Origin: Paracoccaceae bacterium
GTDB taxonomy: Bacteria; Pseudomonadota; Alphaproteobacteria; Rhodobacterales; Rhodobacteraceae
Length of the DNA: 64,000 nucleotides
Direction: 5' to 3'
Assembly: GCA_021296235.1 (NCBI GenBank)
Contig: JAGWAS010000006.1
Location: 1 to 64,000 of the forward strand
A program made the position numbers and the translations under genes. Below the pieces are notes generated by a model. That model worked only from the letters and a program-made list of their open reading frames with translations, was not told the DNA's origin and ran no database searches. Shown one piece after another: positions 1 through 8,859 of the stretch (positions within the stretch are counted from its first letter, which is position 1; the number at the start of each line of letters is the position of its first letter).

Positions 1-107
1 CAGATGAGCAGTTGCATCATCGCCAAGGACGAATAGAGTTGCTGGTGGTTTGCGGAACGGGTTGAGTTGCACCGAGATGCGCCTCCGCGGGATGAGGGAG
101 ATGTACA
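1..107. other. Left-edge segment before the ureide operon
   Basis: The first 36 bases read as an open frame on the + strand that ends in TAG at 34-36. They could be the last eleven codons of an upstream gene, but the peptide is too short to identify. The rest is leader for the next gene, including a GGGAG ribosome binding site at about 96-100. No other structure was seen. Confidence 0.3.
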
Positions 108-1535
108 GTGCCCACATACAAGTATCCTCGAGACATGCGGGGCTATGGCAGGAACGTTCCGGATGTGGTTTGGCCGGGAAACGCCTCCGTCGCGCTTCAG
201 ATTGTCGTCAACTATGAAGAAGGTGGTGAAAATTGCATTCTTCATGGCGATGAGGCCTCGGAAGCTTTCCTCTCAGAGATTGTAGGGGCTGAGTCTTGGC
301 CCGGCAGGCGTCAGTCAATCTACGAGTACGGTGCCAGGGCCGGTTTTTGGCGACTGTTGAACGTGGTGAAGGAATTTGATGCGACAGCTACGGTCTTTGG
401 AGTTGCGACTGCATTGGCACGTTCCCCGTCCCAGGTATCGGCCATGATCGAGGCGGACTGGGAAGTGGCCAGTCACGGCCTGAAGTGGATCGAATACCGA
501 GATTTTTCGGAGGAGGAGGAGTGGGGTCACATGCAGCAGGCCATCGCGCTGCACCGTTCGGTGGTGGGGGAACGTCCGTTTGGATGGTACACCGGCAGAT
601 GCTCCGCGAATACGATCCGACTGGCGGCAAAAGAAGGAGGTTTCCACTACGTTTCGGACAGCTATGCCGACGACCTCCCATACTGGATTGACGTTGAAGG
701 ACAGAATCAACTGGTGGTTCCCTATACCCTGGACGCAAACGACATGCGTTTTGCGACCGCACAGGGCTTCAATTCCGGAGATCAGTTTTTTGCCTATCTG
801 AGGGACACGCTGGAACTGCTGAGGATTGAGGGACAAGCCGGAAAACCGAAGATGATGTCGGTTGGACTTCATTGTCGACTTGCAGGTCGGCCGGGCAGGG
901 CGCAGGCATTGCGCAAATTCCTTGAACATGTCCGAACCATGGATGACATCTGGATTGCCCGCCGGATCGACATTGCACATCACTGGATGGAGAATCACCC
1001 TGCCGAATCCTCTGAATTCGGCATCTTGGGAAGTGGCAGGGACTTTGCCCAACTCTTTGCAGAAACATTTGAGCACTCGCCGTGGGTTGCCGAGAATGCC
1101 GGCCGATTGGAGATGGGACGTGCGCATGATTCTCCGGAAGGTGTTCACAGCTTGCTGTGTCGGGCATTCAGAGATGCCGATTGGGCGCGCAAGCTTGAGG
1201 TTCTAAATGCACACCCCGACCTTGCTGGAAAACTTGCGGCGCAAGGGCGGCTGACCGGCAGATCAACCTCCGAACAGAGCTCTGCCGGGCTTGATTCGCT
1301 GACAGATCCGGAAAGGGCCCGATTTCTGGAAATGAACGACAGATATCGTAAGAAATTTGACTTTCCGTTCATCTATGCCGTCGCCGGTAGCGGAAAGGAC
1401 GAAATTGCCGCGGTATTCGAGCGTCGACTGGGGAATGAACGCGACGCCGAGTTCGAGGAAGCCTGCAGGCAGGTGGAAAGAATAGCGCTCAACCGGGTTA
1501 GGGCGATCTATAACGAGAGGCAGCAGCGTGGGTGA
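108..1535 (+). CDS. puuE/uraD: Fused allantoinase (PuuE) - OHCU decarboxylase (UraD)
   Basis: The 475-residue protein joins two consecutive enzymes of urate breakdown. Residues about 1-300 resemble PuuE, the polysaccharide-deacetylase-type allantoinase that opens (S)-allantoin to allantoate. Residues about 308-475 resemble UraD, which decarboxylates 2-oxo-4-hydroxy-4-carboxy-5-ureidoimidazoline to (S)-allantoin. The UraD half carries the NAHPDLAGK signature, with the expected catalytic His at about residue 369, and the conserved FPFI stretch. The start is GTG at 108, 7 nt behind GGGAG. The stop overlaps the next gene by 8 nt, so the cluster is one operon. Fusions of this kind are known in bacteria. 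The fused order places the downstream enzyme N-terminal and the upstream one C-terminal, which may allow channelling of the unstable intermediate (inference). It acts in the cytoplasm. Confidence 0.9.
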   Translation: MPTYKYPRDMRGYGRNVPDVVWPGNASVALQIVVNYEEGGENCILHGDEASEAFLSEIVGAESWPGRRQSIYEYGARAGFWRLLNVVKEFDATATVFGVATALARSPSQVSAMIEADWEVASHGLKWIEYRDFSEEEEWGHMQQAIALHRSVVGERPFGWYTGRCSANTIRLAAKEGGFHYVSDSYADDLPYWIDVEGQNQLVVPYTLDANDMRFATAQGFNSGDQFFAYLRDTLELLRIEGQAGKPKMMSVGLHCRLAGRPGRAQALRKFLEHVRTMDDIWIARRIDIAHHWMENHPAESSEFGILGSGRDFAQLFAETFEHSPWVAENAGRLEMGRAHDSPEGVHSLLCRAFRDADWARKLEVLNAHPDLAGKLAAQGRLTGRSTSEQSSAGLDSLTDPERARFLEMNDRYRKKFDFPFIYAVAGSGKDEIAAVFERRLGNERDAEFEEACRQVERIALNRVRAIYNERQQRG

Positions 1536-2361
1536 AGTCAGATATAGTCGACCACCGGGCGGTCATCCGCCGCAGACGGAACTTCTTACGGGCAGGGCGG
1601 TTTGCACCGACTTCTACGCCGTGATTCCCGGGCTGAACATGCGCGACATTGTGGCCAGCCGTCTTCCCGGATGGGAAAGGACGCGACTTTGGGTGCTGGC
1701 GAGGCCATTGACCGGTTTTGCCGAGACGTTTTCGCACTATGTGATGGAGGTCGAACCGGGCGGTGGCAGCAAGGAATCCGAACCGGACGAAAACGCCGAG
1801 AGCGTCCTGTTCGTTACTCATGGAAAAGCGGTGTTGCAGGCAACCAACATTGACGGTGACCTGATCCCCGGTTCCTATGCCTTCCTGGCCCCGGGCGAAC
1901 AGTGGAGCCTGTCATCGACCGGCGACGATGATTGCGTTTTTCATTGGATCAGGAAAAACCATGTAAAATCCGATCTTGTCGGCATACCGTCATCATTTGT
2001 TGCAAATGAACAGGAGATTGCACCGATTGCGATGCCGGGCACCGCCGGGAAATGGTCGACGACCAGGTTTGTTGATCCTGATGACCTCAGGCATGACATG
2101 CATGTCAACATCGTTACGCTGCAACCAGGTGGCGTCATTCCATTCGCCGAAACTCACGTAATGGAGCACGGTCTCTATGTGCTGGAGGGCAAAGCGGTCT
2201 ATCGACTGAACCGTGACTGGGTTGAAGTTGAGGGCGGTGATTACATGTGGCTGAGGGCATTTTGCCCACAGGCCTGTTATGCAGGTGGTCCCGGCCCGTT
2301 CCGTTACCTGTTGTACAAGGATGTGAATCGGCACGCGGCATTATGGCCGAACCCGGGTTGA
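1528..2361 (+). CDS. allE: (S)-ureidoglycine aminohydrolase, bicupin
   Basis: This 277-residue protein has two cupin domains and matches the manganese-dependent ureidoglycine aminohydrolases, which release ammonia from (S)-ureidoglycine to give (S)-ureidoglycolate. The second cupin shows the expected metal set: E208, H210 and H214 in the ETHVMEH motif, and Q248 in CPQ. The GTG start at 1528 lies inside the end of the fused puuE/uraD gene, which implies translational coupling. It sits between allantoin opening and ureidoglycolate lyase, as the pathway requires. No allantoate amidohydrolase (AllC-like) gene is visible in the window, so that step must be encoded elsewhere. Confidence 0.9.
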   Translation: MGEVRYSRPPGGHPPQTELLTGRAVCTDFYAVIPGLNMRDIVASRLPGWERTRLWVLARPLTGFAETFSHYVMEVEPGGGSKESEPDENAESVLFVTHGKAVLQATNIDGDLIPGSYAFLAPGEQWSLSSTGDDDCVFHWIRKNHVKSDLVGIPSSFVANEQEIAPIAMPGTAGKWSTTRFVDPDDLRHDMHVNIVTLQPGGVIPFAETHVMEHGLYVLEGKAVYRLNRDWVEVEGGDYMWLRAFCPQACYAGGPGPFRYLLYKDVNRHAALWPNPG

Positions 2362-2366
2362 CCTCC

Positions 2367-2864
2367 ATGGAGAGCCAAAGCGGTGCAGTCCGTGCAGAGC
2401 CGTTCGACGTCCGGACGTTCGGCGAATTTTGCGACATCATTGAGATCGGCGGCCTCACCGGTCATGAGATAAATGAGGGAATGTGCCTGAGGTATTCCAA
2501 CCTTGCCAGGCTTGACTTCGATGCAGTCGGCCGGCCCGGCATCAGCCTTTTCCGCGCAAGGTTGAGGACCCTTCCGGTACGGTTGAATCTGATGGAGCGC
2601 CACCCATTGGGGTCGCAGGCATTCATTCCAATGGATGGCTCGTCATTCCTAGTCGCGGTCAGCGCGGATGACTGTGGAAAGCCGGGGCCACCGAGAGCAA
2701 CGGTGATTAAACCGGGTCAGGCCGTGAACATCCTCCGCAACACTTGGCACGCCGTACTGACACCACTTTCGGGATCCGGCCTGTTTGCGGTGGTAGATTG
2801 GATCGGGCAGGAGCCCAATCTTGTCGAGCACCACTTCGAAACACCCTATGTCATCGAAGCATAG
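2367..2864 (+). CDS. allA: Ureidoglycolate lyase
   Basis: AllA-family protein (165 residues from this start) that splits (S)-ureidoglycolate into glyoxylate and urea, the last step of the ureide route. Family features visible are the N-terminal AEPFDVRTFGEF segment, the RHPLGSQAF stretch and the C-terminal NTWHAVL / VVDW segment. The frame is open further upstream, with an in-frame ATG at 2343 that would overlap the previous gene by 19 nt. I chose ATG 2367, 5 nt after the previous stop, because it gives the usual AllA N-terminus. Neither start has a strong ribosome binding site, so translational coupling is likely. It is the last gene of the operon and converges on the GH4 gene. Confidence 0.88.
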   Translation: MESQSGAVRAEPFDVRTFGEFCDIIEIGGLTGHEINEGMCLRYSNLARLDFDAVGRPGISLFRARLRTLPVRLNLMERHPLGSQAFIPMDGSSFLVAVSADDCGKPGPPRATVIKPGQAVNILRNTWHAVLTPLSGSGLFAVVDWIGQEPNLVEHHFETPYVIEA

Positions 2865-2924
2865 TTTGGTTCAGCCAAAGGCAGGGTTCTCAGATTTCTG
2901 AATTCGGCTGGACAGTTGCCGGAG

Positions 2925-4280
2925 CTATTTCAGGTAATCAAGCCATGGCTTCTGCTCAGCGACCATGTGATCGACCATCGCCGGTACCTTGGATACCCTT
3001 GTTACGACCGGATCGACCATAAGTGCTTGAATGACCAGGTCGCGGCTCTTTTCCAGAACTGCGGATGCGGTCAGATCATGAATGCCGATCTGGTTGGTGA
3101 GCAACCCCAGCACGCCTGACGGCAGATCAACCGCAATGCCCTGCAATCCGCCGGTTCCCACAAGGGCAGGAACTTCCACGGCCAGCCAATCCGGAAGGTT
3201 CCTGATGTATCCGGAATTGGGAATGTTGACTGCGGATTCCTCATATTCCTGTCCGGTGACCATGGCCTCAATAATCGGCACCATGCGTTCGCTGAGTTCG
3301 CCGCTGATCATTGGTTTCACCGAACCGAGGAAGTTCCGGTAGTAGGTGTAGAAATCCAGGATGCCTCGATGGTCGGAAACCTCGTAGGCCCAGCCGATAT
3401 ACTCGCCGAAATGGCTGTCGGTCGTGATCGGCAGCACGTCGAAATGCTTCAGAATTTCCCGGAACAGCCAACGGTCCGACCAAGCGCGCACTTCCTTGAT
3501 GTGGTCGAGATCAATATCCATCCAACCCTCTGTCGCTACGGACTTTCCGGTCTTCCGGGCGGTGGCAAGAATCTCGGAGTAGCCGGACATTTCAGCGAAA
3601 TGGTCCGGGGCCAGCCTTCGCACATCAGGATAGGCATCCTTGCCACTGTCCTGATAACTTACCTCTGCGAGAACCGAGAAGTGATTCAATCCAGCGGCGC
3701 GATAGCGGATGTTGCTCCGCGGTTGGCCGAGAATTTCAGGCAAATGGCGTTCCAGGGAAGCGATTTCATGGCACATGCCGACGAAATTCAATTTGGGAAA
3801 TTTGCGGTTGACCGTTGTGCAAATCCTGCTCATTGGATTTGAGAAATTGAAGACCGTCGCATCGGGTGCGACTTCAGTGACGGCTTCACAGATGTCGAGG
3901 ATCGGAGGTATGATCCGAAGTGCATGAAACAGTCCTCCCGGCCCCCCGTTTTCGCCGTAGACTTGGTTGATTCCGTACTGCTGCGGGATTCTCCAATCCA
4001 TGTCCCAGAGCTTGAACCGGTCGCCGACCTCAATCATGATCACAACAAATCCCGCGCCCTGCAATGCGCGCTTCAAATCCCGCTCGACGGTGATTGAATG
4101 ATCAAGAGCATGTTCGTCCACATGATCCTGTGCCAGCTTGCGGGTCTTTTCGACAGCATCCGGGTTGATGTCATTGAATACGATTTCGGCGCCTGAAAGA
4201 GCATCGCACTGGAAGATGTCGCCCAGCAGTTGCGCCCCAAATTGTATGCTGCCAGCCCCGACAAGCACGATCTTGGTCAT
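2925..4280 (-). CDS. GH4 family NAD-dependent glycosidase
   Basis: Glycoside hydrolase family 4 enzymes cleave glycosides by an NAD+ and divalent-metal dependent redox mechanism in the cytoplasm. The protein (451 residues) starts with a Rossmann segment VLVGAGSIQFG, has NFSNP at 145-149, a metal-binding C170-H171-E172 and the NH motif at 199-200. Family members with alpha-galactosidase or alpha-glucosidase activity usually have CHS at the metal site. The CHE type here is closer to what is described for GH4 galacturonidases, so a uronic-acid substrate is possible (inference). ATG 4280 is chosen because GGAG lies 7 nt before it. It is the last gene of the sugar ABC operon, 49 nt after the ATPase, so it probably acts on the imported oligosaccharide or glycoside. 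Confidence 0.88.
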   Translation of the reverse strand: MTKIVLVGAGSIQFGAQLLGDIFQCDALSGAEIVFNDINPDAVEKTRKLAQDHVDEHALDHSITVERDLKRALQGAGFVVIMIEVGDRFKLWDMDWRIPQQYGINQVYGENGGPGGLFHALRIIPPILDICEAVTEVAPDATVFNFSNPMSRICTTVNRKFPKLNFVGMCHEIASLERHLPEILGQPRSNIRYRAAGLNHFSVLAEVSYQDSGKDAYPDVRRLAPDHFAEMSGYSEILATARKTGKSVATEGWMDIDLDHIKEVRAWSDRWLFREILKHFDVLPITTDSHFGEYIGWAYEVSDHRGILDFYTYYRNFLGSVKPMISGELSERMVPIIEAMVTGQEYEESAVNIPNSGYIRNLPDWLAVEVPALVGTGGLQGIAVDLPSGVLGLLTNQIGIHDLTASAVLEKSRDLVIQALMVDPVVTRVSKVPAMVDHMVAEQKPWLDYLK

Positions 4281-4329
4281 GTACAATCTCCGCTAACTGA
4301 ATCTGTGGTTTGTGGATGAAGAAGTTTGC

Positions 4330-5343
4330 CTAGAGGCCGTCCCGAATCGGGCGGCCTCCGGAATCAAATCGGTGCAACTGGCCTTCATGGGGTACGAGGC
4401 CAATTTTTTTGCCCCAAGGAACTGTCTGACTGCCGGGGCAACGCACGATTAACGGTTCGTCGGCACCAACTTCAACAAAAATGTAGGTGTCGGATCCAAG
4501 AACTTCCGAATGAACTACTTCACCGGTCCATGTCGGGGAAGCGTCAGCTATGTCGATATGTTCCGAGCGCACGCCAAGGGTGGCGCATCCATGGGATTCG
4601 GCGAATTTTCCGGACAGGAAGTTCATTTTTGGGGAACCTATGAACCCGGCGACGAAGAGCGAATCGGGTGATTCGTAAAGTTCGAGCGGAGTTCCGACCT
4701 GTTCGACGATTCCGTCGCGCAGCACGCAGATTCGATCCGCCAAGGTCATTGCCTCAACCTGATCGTGCGTAACGTAGATCATAGTGACATTGTCCATGCT
4801 GCGGTGAAGTTTGGCGATTTCAAGCCGTGTGGCGACTCTTAGTGCTGCATCGAGATTCGACAGCGGTTCGTCAAACAGGAAAACGCGCGGATCACGAACG
4901 ATTGCACGGCCAATGGCCACGCGCTGCCTCTGGCCGCCGGAGAGTTGCTTCGGCAACCGATCAAGGAGGTGTTCAATCTGAAGCATTTTTGCCGCGTCCT
5001 CCACCCGGCGCCTGACCTCTTCGGACCCGGCCTTGGCAAGCTTCATGCCGAAGGCCATGTTGTCGAAGACCTTCATGTGCGGATAGAGCGCGTAGGATTG
5101 AAACACCATGGCAATGCCGCGCTTTGAGGGCACGACATTGTTCATGGCGCTGTCGTCAAACAGCAGTTCGCCGCTCGTTATCGATTCGAGTCCGGAAATC
5201 AGGCGCAGAAGTGTGGATTTGCCGCATCCGGAGGGTCCCACGAACACCATGAACTCACCCCGTTCGATCTTCAGGTCGACACCCTTGATGACCTCCAGAT
5301 TTCCGAACGATTTGGTGATTTTTTCAAGCACTATTTCTGCCAT
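4330..5343 (-). CDS. Sugar ABC importer ATPase, MalK/UgpC type
   Basis: ATP-binding subunit of a carbohydrate ABC importer. It has Walker A GPSGCGKST, the signature LSGGQRQRVA, Walker B FLFDEPLSNLD and the switch His in VTHD, followed by a C-terminal TOBE-like regulatory domain (about residues 235-337). At 337 residues it is slightly shorter than most MalK/UgpC proteins, through a compact C-terminus. It lies 15 nt after the MalG-like permease gene and would energise the two permeases. MalK-type ATPases are often shared between importers, so it may also serve others. Confidence 0.92.
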   Translation of the reverse strand: MAEIVLEKITKSFGNLEVIKGVDLKIERGEFMVFVGPSGCGKSTLLRLISGLESITSGELLFDDSAMNNVVPSKRGIAMVFQSYALYPHMKVFDNMAFGMKLAKAGSEEVRRRVEDAAKMLQIEHLLDRLPKQLSGGQRQRVAIGRAIVRDPRVFLFDEPLSNLDAALRVATRLEIAKLHRSMDNVTMIYVTHDQVEAMTLADRICVLRDGIVEQVGTPLELYESPDSLFVAGFIGSPKMNFLSGKFAESHGCATLGVRSEHIDIADASPTWTGEVVHSEVLGSDTYIFVEVGADEPLIVRCPGSQTVPWGKKIGLVPHEGQLHRFDSGGRPIRDGL

Positions 5344-5358
5344 GGGCCTCTCCGGATA

Positions 5359-6198
5359 TTAGCCTTTCACTCCGCCCGCAGTCAGGCCGGCAACGATTTT
5401 GCGCTGGAAGATCAGCACAAGGGCGACAAGCGGCACGGTTACGATCACCGAAGCCGCCATGATCGGGCCCCAGGGAATTTCCTGTTCGGAGGCTCCGGAG
5501 AGCAGCGCAATGGCAACCGGCACGGTCCTCTGGGTCTCGGAAATCGTGAAAGTCAGCGCGAACAGGAATTCATTCCAGGCCCCTATGAAGGCCAGCAATC
5601 CTGTCGTAACCAGGGCCGGCCACAGCAGGGGCATGAAGACCTTGGTGATGATCACCCACGGCGTGGCACCGTCAATGATTGCGGCTTCCTCGATTTCAAT
5701 CGGCAGGTCGCGCATGAATGTGGTCAACACCCAGACGGTGAACGGGAGTGTGAAAATGGTGTAGCTCAGAACCATCGCCCAAGGCGTATTGTAGATGCCG
5801 AGAAATCGAACAAGCTCGAACAATCCGGCCAAAACAGCGATTTGCGGAAACATGGAAACGCCGAGAATCGTAACCAACAGCAGCGCCCGGCCGCGAAACC
5901 GAACCCGGCTGAGCGCATATGATGCCGTTACCGCCAAGAATAGGGCCAGCAATACGGTGGTTCCGGCAACCAGAACCGAATTGATGACGCTGCGCACGAA
6001 ATTCCGGCCGGTCATGACGGTTGCATAGTTCTGGAATGAGAAATCCACCGGAAAGTAGTTGATGCGGAAAATTGCGGTCCCGGATTTCAGTGACGTGAGG
6101 ATGGCATAGTAGAACGGAAAGATGGAGATCACGACGATCACCACCACGAATGCATAGAATGCGGTCCATTTGATCCAGTCTGCAATGGAGCGCTTCAA
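5359..6198 (-). CDS. Sugar ABC importer permease, MalG type
   Basis: Inner-membrane permease (279 residues) with six predicted hydrophobic helices and the cytoplasmic EAA loop EEAAIIDGATPW that docks on the ATPase. It starts with a short basic N-terminus and a long hydrophobic helix, as MalG/UgpE proteins do. Its start overlaps the stop of the MalF-type permease gene by 4 nt, so the two subunits are translationally coupled. Together they form the translocation channel for the substrate delivered by the binding protein at 7246-8526. Confidence 0.92.
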   Translation of the reverse strand: MKRSIADWIKWTAFYAFVVVIVVISIFPFYYAILTSLKSGTAIFRINYFPVDFSFQNYATVMTGRNFVRSVINSVLVAGTTVLLALFLAVTASYALSRVRFRGRALLLVTILGVSMFPQIAVLAGLFELVRFLGIYNTPWAMVLSYTIFTLPFTVWVLTTFMRDLPIEIEEAAIIDGATPWVIITKVFMPLLWPALVTTGLLAFIGAWNEFLFALTFTISETQRTVPVAIALLSGASEQEIPWGPIMAASVIVTVPLVALVLIFQRKIVAGLTAGGVKG

Positions 6199-7175
6199 CG
6201 GTTTGCCTCACCGCTGAGGTCAACCTTGCCAAGCCAAATGTAGAGGGAAACGAAGATGGCGATAATGGCAAAAAGCAACGTCGATTGCGCCGAGCCATAC
6301 GCAAACTTGTCGAAATCAATCAGGTTTTCCCGGCTGATTACAGACATTGTCTTTGTGGCCTTCGAATTGGGAGTGAGCACATAAATGAGATCGAAGACCC
6401 TGAGTGCGTCCAACATCCGAAAGATGACAGCGACCATAAGGGCAGGGCGCACGAGCGGAAGGGTGATTTTCCAGAATACCTTGAACGGATGAACGCCGTC
6501 GATGCGGGCCGCCTCGTAGATGTCGCGCGGTATCATCTGCAATCCTGCGAGGCACAACAACGCCATGAATGGGGTGGTTTTCCAAATGTCGACGATGAGC
6601 ACTGCCGTCATCGCGGTATCTATGGAAGCCGTCCAGGCAATTCCCCGCTCAATGAATCCGAGTTTGATCAGCATGTCGTTGAGGATTCCAAACTGATCGT
6701 TCAGCATCCAAGCCCACATCTTGGCCGAAACTATGGTTGGGATTGCCCACGGGATCAGTATTGCGGCGCGGACCAAACCGCGCCCCTTGAATTCCGCATT
6801 CAGAACAAGTGCCACCATCAATCCAAGGACGGTTTCAAACAGGACGGAGACGACAGAAAACCAAACTGTGTTCCAAACTGCATTCCACCATGCTGGGTCG
6901 ACAAGTGTCCCCCGCCAAACCACCCGGCCTGAGCTAAGTTCACGACGCTGCAGGTAGTTGTCGAAACCGATCCATTCACCTCCGTAGAGGTTGGTGAGCG
7001 AGGTATTGGTGAACGAAAAGTAGATTGTTCGCAGGAGCGGCCAAGCTGCGACAAAGAACAGCGCAAGAATCATTGGCGCCAGAAACAGGAAGGCAGCCCG
7101 GCGGCGCTGTGCCTCAAGGCTCAGTTCGCCGCCGCCGGATCCGTGATGTTTTGCCCGTGTAATGTCAGATCGCAT
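6195..7175 (-). CDS. Sugar ABC importer permease, MalF type
   Basis: First permease subunit (326 residues) of the sugar importer. A Ser/Gly-rich cytoplasmic N-terminus is followed by hydrophobic segments beginning with FLFLAPMILALFF, a periplasmic loop of about 60 residues, and the EAA loop YEAARIDGVHPF that contacts the ATPase. It follows the binding-protein gene by 70 nt and overlaps the MalG-type gene by 4 nt. Substrate cannot be read from the permease; the linked GH4 gene points to a glycoside or oligosaccharide. Confidence 0.92.
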   Translation of the reverse strand: MRSDITRAKHHGSGGGELSLEAQRRRAAFLFLAPMILALFFVAAWPLLRTIYFSFTNTSLTNLYGGEWIGFDNYLQRRELSSGRVVWRGTLVDPAWWNAVWNTVWFSVVSVLFETVLGLMVALVLNAEFKGRGLVRAAILIPWAIPTIVSAKMWAWMLNDQFGILNDMLIKLGFIERGIAWTASIDTAMTAVLIVDIWKTTPFMALLCLAGLQMIPRDIYEAARIDGVHPFKVFWKITLPLVRPALMVAVIFRMLDALRVFDLIYVLTPNSKATKTMSVISRENLIDFDKFAYGSAQSTLLFAIIAIFVSLYIWLGKVDLSGEANR

Positions 7176-7245
7176 TGCTTGGAACCTGCCGCGACCAGGC
7201 GGATGGCCGCCTGATCGCCGATTGAGCCAAGAGAAGCGAATGGGC

Positions 7246-8526
7246 TTACCAGGCGTCTCCCTTCAGCTCCTCAAGTTCAAATTCAAGCAACTCGAGATTT
7301 TCGGCAGCGGTTCCGTCCCCGGACAGGGTGTTGTGAACGGCCGACCAGAACTTCGCGGAAACTTCGTTGTACTTGACCTTGGTTGGTGCCGACGGTCTGG
7401 GAACGGCCTGCAGGAACACGTCCTTCCAGCGCGGGATGATCGGCTGTTCCATGGCAATGTCATCATCATCGTAGAGTTCGATGATTGTTGGCAGGTTCGA
7501 GGCGACCAGAGTACGTGTTTTCTGCGCTTCCGGGCCGGCAAGATAACGTGCAAGCGAAATTGCCGCCTCCTGGTTTTCCGAGTATTTCGAAACAGCAACG
7601 TTCCAACCCCCAAGTGTGGCAGCCGAGGTGTCATGGCCGCCGCCAGTCGGAAGTGTGGTTACGTCAAACAATCCCTTGACCGCTGAGTCGTCACCATTGC
7701 CCAATGAGTAGGCATATGGCCAATTGCGCATGAAAACGGCATTGCCCGTCTGCCACACGCCGCGAGCTTCCTCTTCTTGGTAGGCAAGAACACCCGGCGG
7801 AGAGATGGTGCCAGGCCAGGTGGCGGCGAGTTCCAGTGCAGCGATGGCATTCTCATTGTTGATGGAGATGGTTCCGTCAGGCTCGACTATCTGGCCGCCT
7901 CCGAATGATTTGACCCATTCAAGCGCGTCGCACGTCAGACCTTCATAGGCATTGCCCTGCCAGACAAATCCCCAAATGTCATTGTTGCCGTCTGCACGCT
8001 CGGCATCCTGAACGATTTGAGCAACCTCGGTCAATTGCTCCCAAGTCGACGGCACTGGCTGACCGTGCTTCTCAAGCAGGTCCTTGCGGTAATAGAGAGC
8101 GGGTGCATCGGTGAAAATTGGAAGTGCCACCAGCTTTCCGTTTACGGTTTGCGACTCGATTATTGACGGAAAATGCAAAGGAGCAAGATCCTCCGCATGA
8201 CTACCGAGGTCAATGAACTGATCTGCCAATTGCGGTGCCCAAATGACATCGGTTTGATAAATGTCGATATCCGAATTGCGGGCTGCCAGCCAAAGCCGGT
8301 ACTGGCCGAATTGGTCTGTGGTTGATGCAGGCATCGGCACCAAAGATACCGTGTGGCCTGTTTCAGCTTCCCACGGTTCGACCAAGGTGCGGAAAACCTC
8401 AACGGCATTTCCAACCGCGCCGGACACGTATTTTAGATCGGCCGCGGAACCGGCGGTCGTTCCCACGGCCAGCACTGCTGCTGCTGCGGCGGAACTTAAG
8501 GACGCATTGGTTACAAATCTAGACAT
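7246..8526 (-). CDS. Sugar ABC importer substrate-binding protein
   Basis: Periplasmic binding protein (426 residues) of the CUT1 type (family 1 extracellular solute-binding). The N-terminus has a signal-peptide pattern ending near GTTAGSAADLKYV. The body contains the typical DIYQTDVIWAPQLADQF and ALYYRKDLLEKHG segments. It is the first gene of the operon and is preceded by AAGGAG 8 nt before ATG 8526, the strongest ribosome binding site of the cluster, which fits the usual excess of binding protein over permease. A 7-bp inverted repeat lies just upstream at 8554-8576. No dedicated regulator gene is visible nearby. Confidence 0.92.
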   Translation of the reverse strand: MSRFVTNASLSSAAAAAVLAVGTTAGSAADLKYVSGAVGNAVEVFRTLVEPWEAETGHTVSLVPMPASTTDQFGQYRLWLAARNSDIDIYQTDVIWAPQLADQFIDLGSHAEDLAPLHFPSIIESQTVNGKLVALPIFTDAPALYYRKDLLEKHGQPVPSTWEQLTEVAQIVQDAERADGNNDIWGFVWQGNAYEGLTCDALEWVKSFGGGQIVEPDGTISINNENAIAALELAATWPGTISPPGVLAYQEEEARGVWQTGNAVFMRNWPYAYSLGNGDDSAVKGLFDVTTLPTGGGHDTSAATLGGWNVAVSKYSENQEAAISLARYLAGPEAQKTRTLVASNLPTIIELYDDDDIAMEQPIIPRWKDVFLQAVPRPSAPTKVKYNEVSAKFWSAVHNTLSGDGTAAENLELLEFELEELKGDAW

Positions 8527-8859
8527 TCAATTACTCCTTTTCTTGCAGGAAAGCCGCTTGGGAGGCAATCAAGCGGTTCCCATCGGCTAAGGTGCGGCGA
8601 CATCAATGTCAATCAGTGAGCGGATGTCAACCTATGTCGGCGGCTGCATCCGGATCTGATTCGCAAATGCACATCTGAATCTGCGGGCCATGGGAGCTAT
8701 CGGCACCTGGGGGTATTCTGCAATCCGTAAGTGACTGCTTCGGAACTGGTGGACATCTATTGCGTTCCAGGCATGCACCTTACGATCAACGAACTTGCCA
8801 ACCGTGCCCATGCAACAATAATCTGTGCCCAACTCGACAATTTTGGTGCAACGGGACTG
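8527..8859. other. Intergenic region upstream of the sugar ABC operon
   Basis: A 333-base gap between ybbP and the sugar-binding-protein gene. I see no coding frame that resembles a protein. On the - strand it holds the ribosome binding site of the binding protein, an inverted repeat at 8554-8576 and two tandem TTGACA boxes at 8625-8630 and 8607-8612. The first box has a poor ATTGAT box 17 nt downstream and is a possible promoter. Confidence 0.45.
8554..8576 (-). promoter_or_regulatory. Inverted repeat, possible operator of the sugar ABC operon
   Basis: CCGCTTG at 8554-8560 and CAAGCGG at 8570-8576 form perfect 7-bp arms with a 9-nt spacer, 28-50 nt upstream of the binding-protein start codon. 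It could be the site of a sugar-responsive repressor or a hairpin in the leader. No regulator gene is adjacent, so the partner is unknown. Confidence 0.35.
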
